Source: Shewanella sp. UCD-KL12 | Lineage (GTDB): Bacteria > Pseudomonadota > Gammaproteobacteria > Enterobacterales > Shewanellaceae | DNA length: 64,000 nt | Assembly: GCF_001957125.1 (NCBI RefSeq) | Contig: NZ_MPHJ01000010.1 | Location: 88,588-152,587, forward strand | Direction of reading: 5' to 3' | Shown: piece by piece, positions 63,619 to 64,000 of the stretch | Layout of the letters: each line of letters begins with the position of its first letter | Position numbering within the stretch: position 1 is the stretch's first letter | The notes under the pieces: generated by a model | What the model saw: only the letters and a program-made list of their open reading frames with translations | Told to the model about the DNA's origin: nothing | Databases searched by the model: none | Translations under genes and position numbers: made by a program

Positions 63619-63714
63619 CAAGCATTTAAAGCGGGACTTCTAACAGTTTGCTCGGTTTCGCTACGCTACACAATTTTAGCAAACTATTATCAGCCCCTTA
63701 AATGGGCGTTGGTA
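63613..63714 (+). other. Second integron attC site
   Basis: This site begins GCCTAACAAG (63613) and has inner arms AGTTTGCT and AGCAAACT. Its right end GGGCGTTGGTA (63704-63714) deviates from GTTRRRY at one position, so recombination there may be impaired. The stop codon of the preceding gene lies in the left end. Confidence 0.8.
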
Positions 63715-64000
63715 TGACTCCCCACGTCAAGCAGAACACCACTCTTTCGGCCTAAATATTTAAGCCTGCTTTTGCTCTTTTGACTCAATTGGGATTGAGC
63801 TAACACAGTCGATGAAGCAAGTAATTTCGTCGGTTGTCATGCTGATATCCGTGGATTACTTATCTTTCAATAAGCAGCGCCTACCTTACATTACCCGTCG
63901 TGACACCTGTCTTCAGTCTATGTTCGTGGTTCAACACGGAGTTAACCGTATTGCCATCCTAACGCCCTCGGTGATCGTGTCACATCCGATGCTTGACCCA
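63715..64000. other. DNA after the second attC, including a partial open frame
   Basis: A plus-strand frame from 63839 (MLISVDYLSFNKQRLPY) remains open to the window edge. I do not recognise it, and no ribosome site is obvious. A hairpin CTCAAT-TGGG-ATTGAG lies near 63784-63799. I cannot say whether this is a third cassette, an inserted element, or the end of the array. Confidence 0.35.

Overview
The window reads as a chromosomal segment of a marine gamma-proteobacterium, most likely Shewanella. This is inferred from the octaheme tetrathionate reductase cluster, a Phs/Psr-type thiosulfate/polysulfide reductase beside a TtrSR/ThsSR-like two-component pair, an E. coli-like divergent metJ/metBL locus, and many Shewanella-style accessory proteins. 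The gene arrangement around phsABC and thsSR suggests the S. halifaxensis/S. pealeana side of the genus, but I could not run a comparison.

Layout. 1-5.4 kb: the start of a surface-polysaccharide export operon (minus strand, runs off the left edge) whose leader carries two ops-like elements, followed a few kb away by rfaH, the elongation factor that reads ops. 5.4-10.5 kb: a LysR/secreted Ntn-hydrolase pair, a PIG-L deacetylase lipoprotein, small zinc or cysteine-rich proteins and an RcsF-like lipoprotein. 10.7-16.3 kb: the methionine regulon (metF, metL, metB, metJ) with recognisable MetJ operators. 16.4-21 kb: a TSUP transporter, a TraF_2-type outer-membrane protein, and a LysR/SDR pair. 21-29.5 kb: nitric-oxide detoxification (norVW with sigma-54 and NorR-type sites), then a c-type cytochrome, DUF3373 porin and octaheme cytochrome cluster, then a MOT1-type molybdate/sulfate transporter. 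29.9-37.9 kb: an island of poorly characterised envelope genes with two paralogous LysR regulators; four transcription units share a 54-column upstream element. 38.6-45.4 kb: phsCBA and thsS/thsR. 45.5-60 kb: an OYE/VOC operon with a LysR, a Met-rich TonB receptor, a diguanylate cyclase, a RegBA-like redox pair with an SDR, and three phosphatase-type genes. 60-64 kb: integron cassettes without an integrase in view, holding a two-gene unit in which both proteins carry an RNxxxH HEPN-like motif and one also a PD-(D/E)XK-like N-terminus. That is a candidate defence system.

How it works together. The centre of the window is about anaerobic sulfur and nitrogen-oxide respiration: phsABC (thiosulfate/polysulfide), the octaheme cytochrome (tetrathionate, nitrite or hydroxylamine), NorVW (NO detoxification), molybdate uptake for the molybdoenzyme, and sensing by ThsSR and a RegBA-like pair. 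Noncoding DNA is rich in repeats: two dispersed repeat families (two and three copies here), several 14-15 bp minisatellites, and a hexanucleotide run.

The two observations I rate highest are the shared 54-bp operator-like element upstream of four transcription units (31.6-38.0 kb) and the fused integron cassette with paired HEPN-motif proteins (61.3-63.0 kb).
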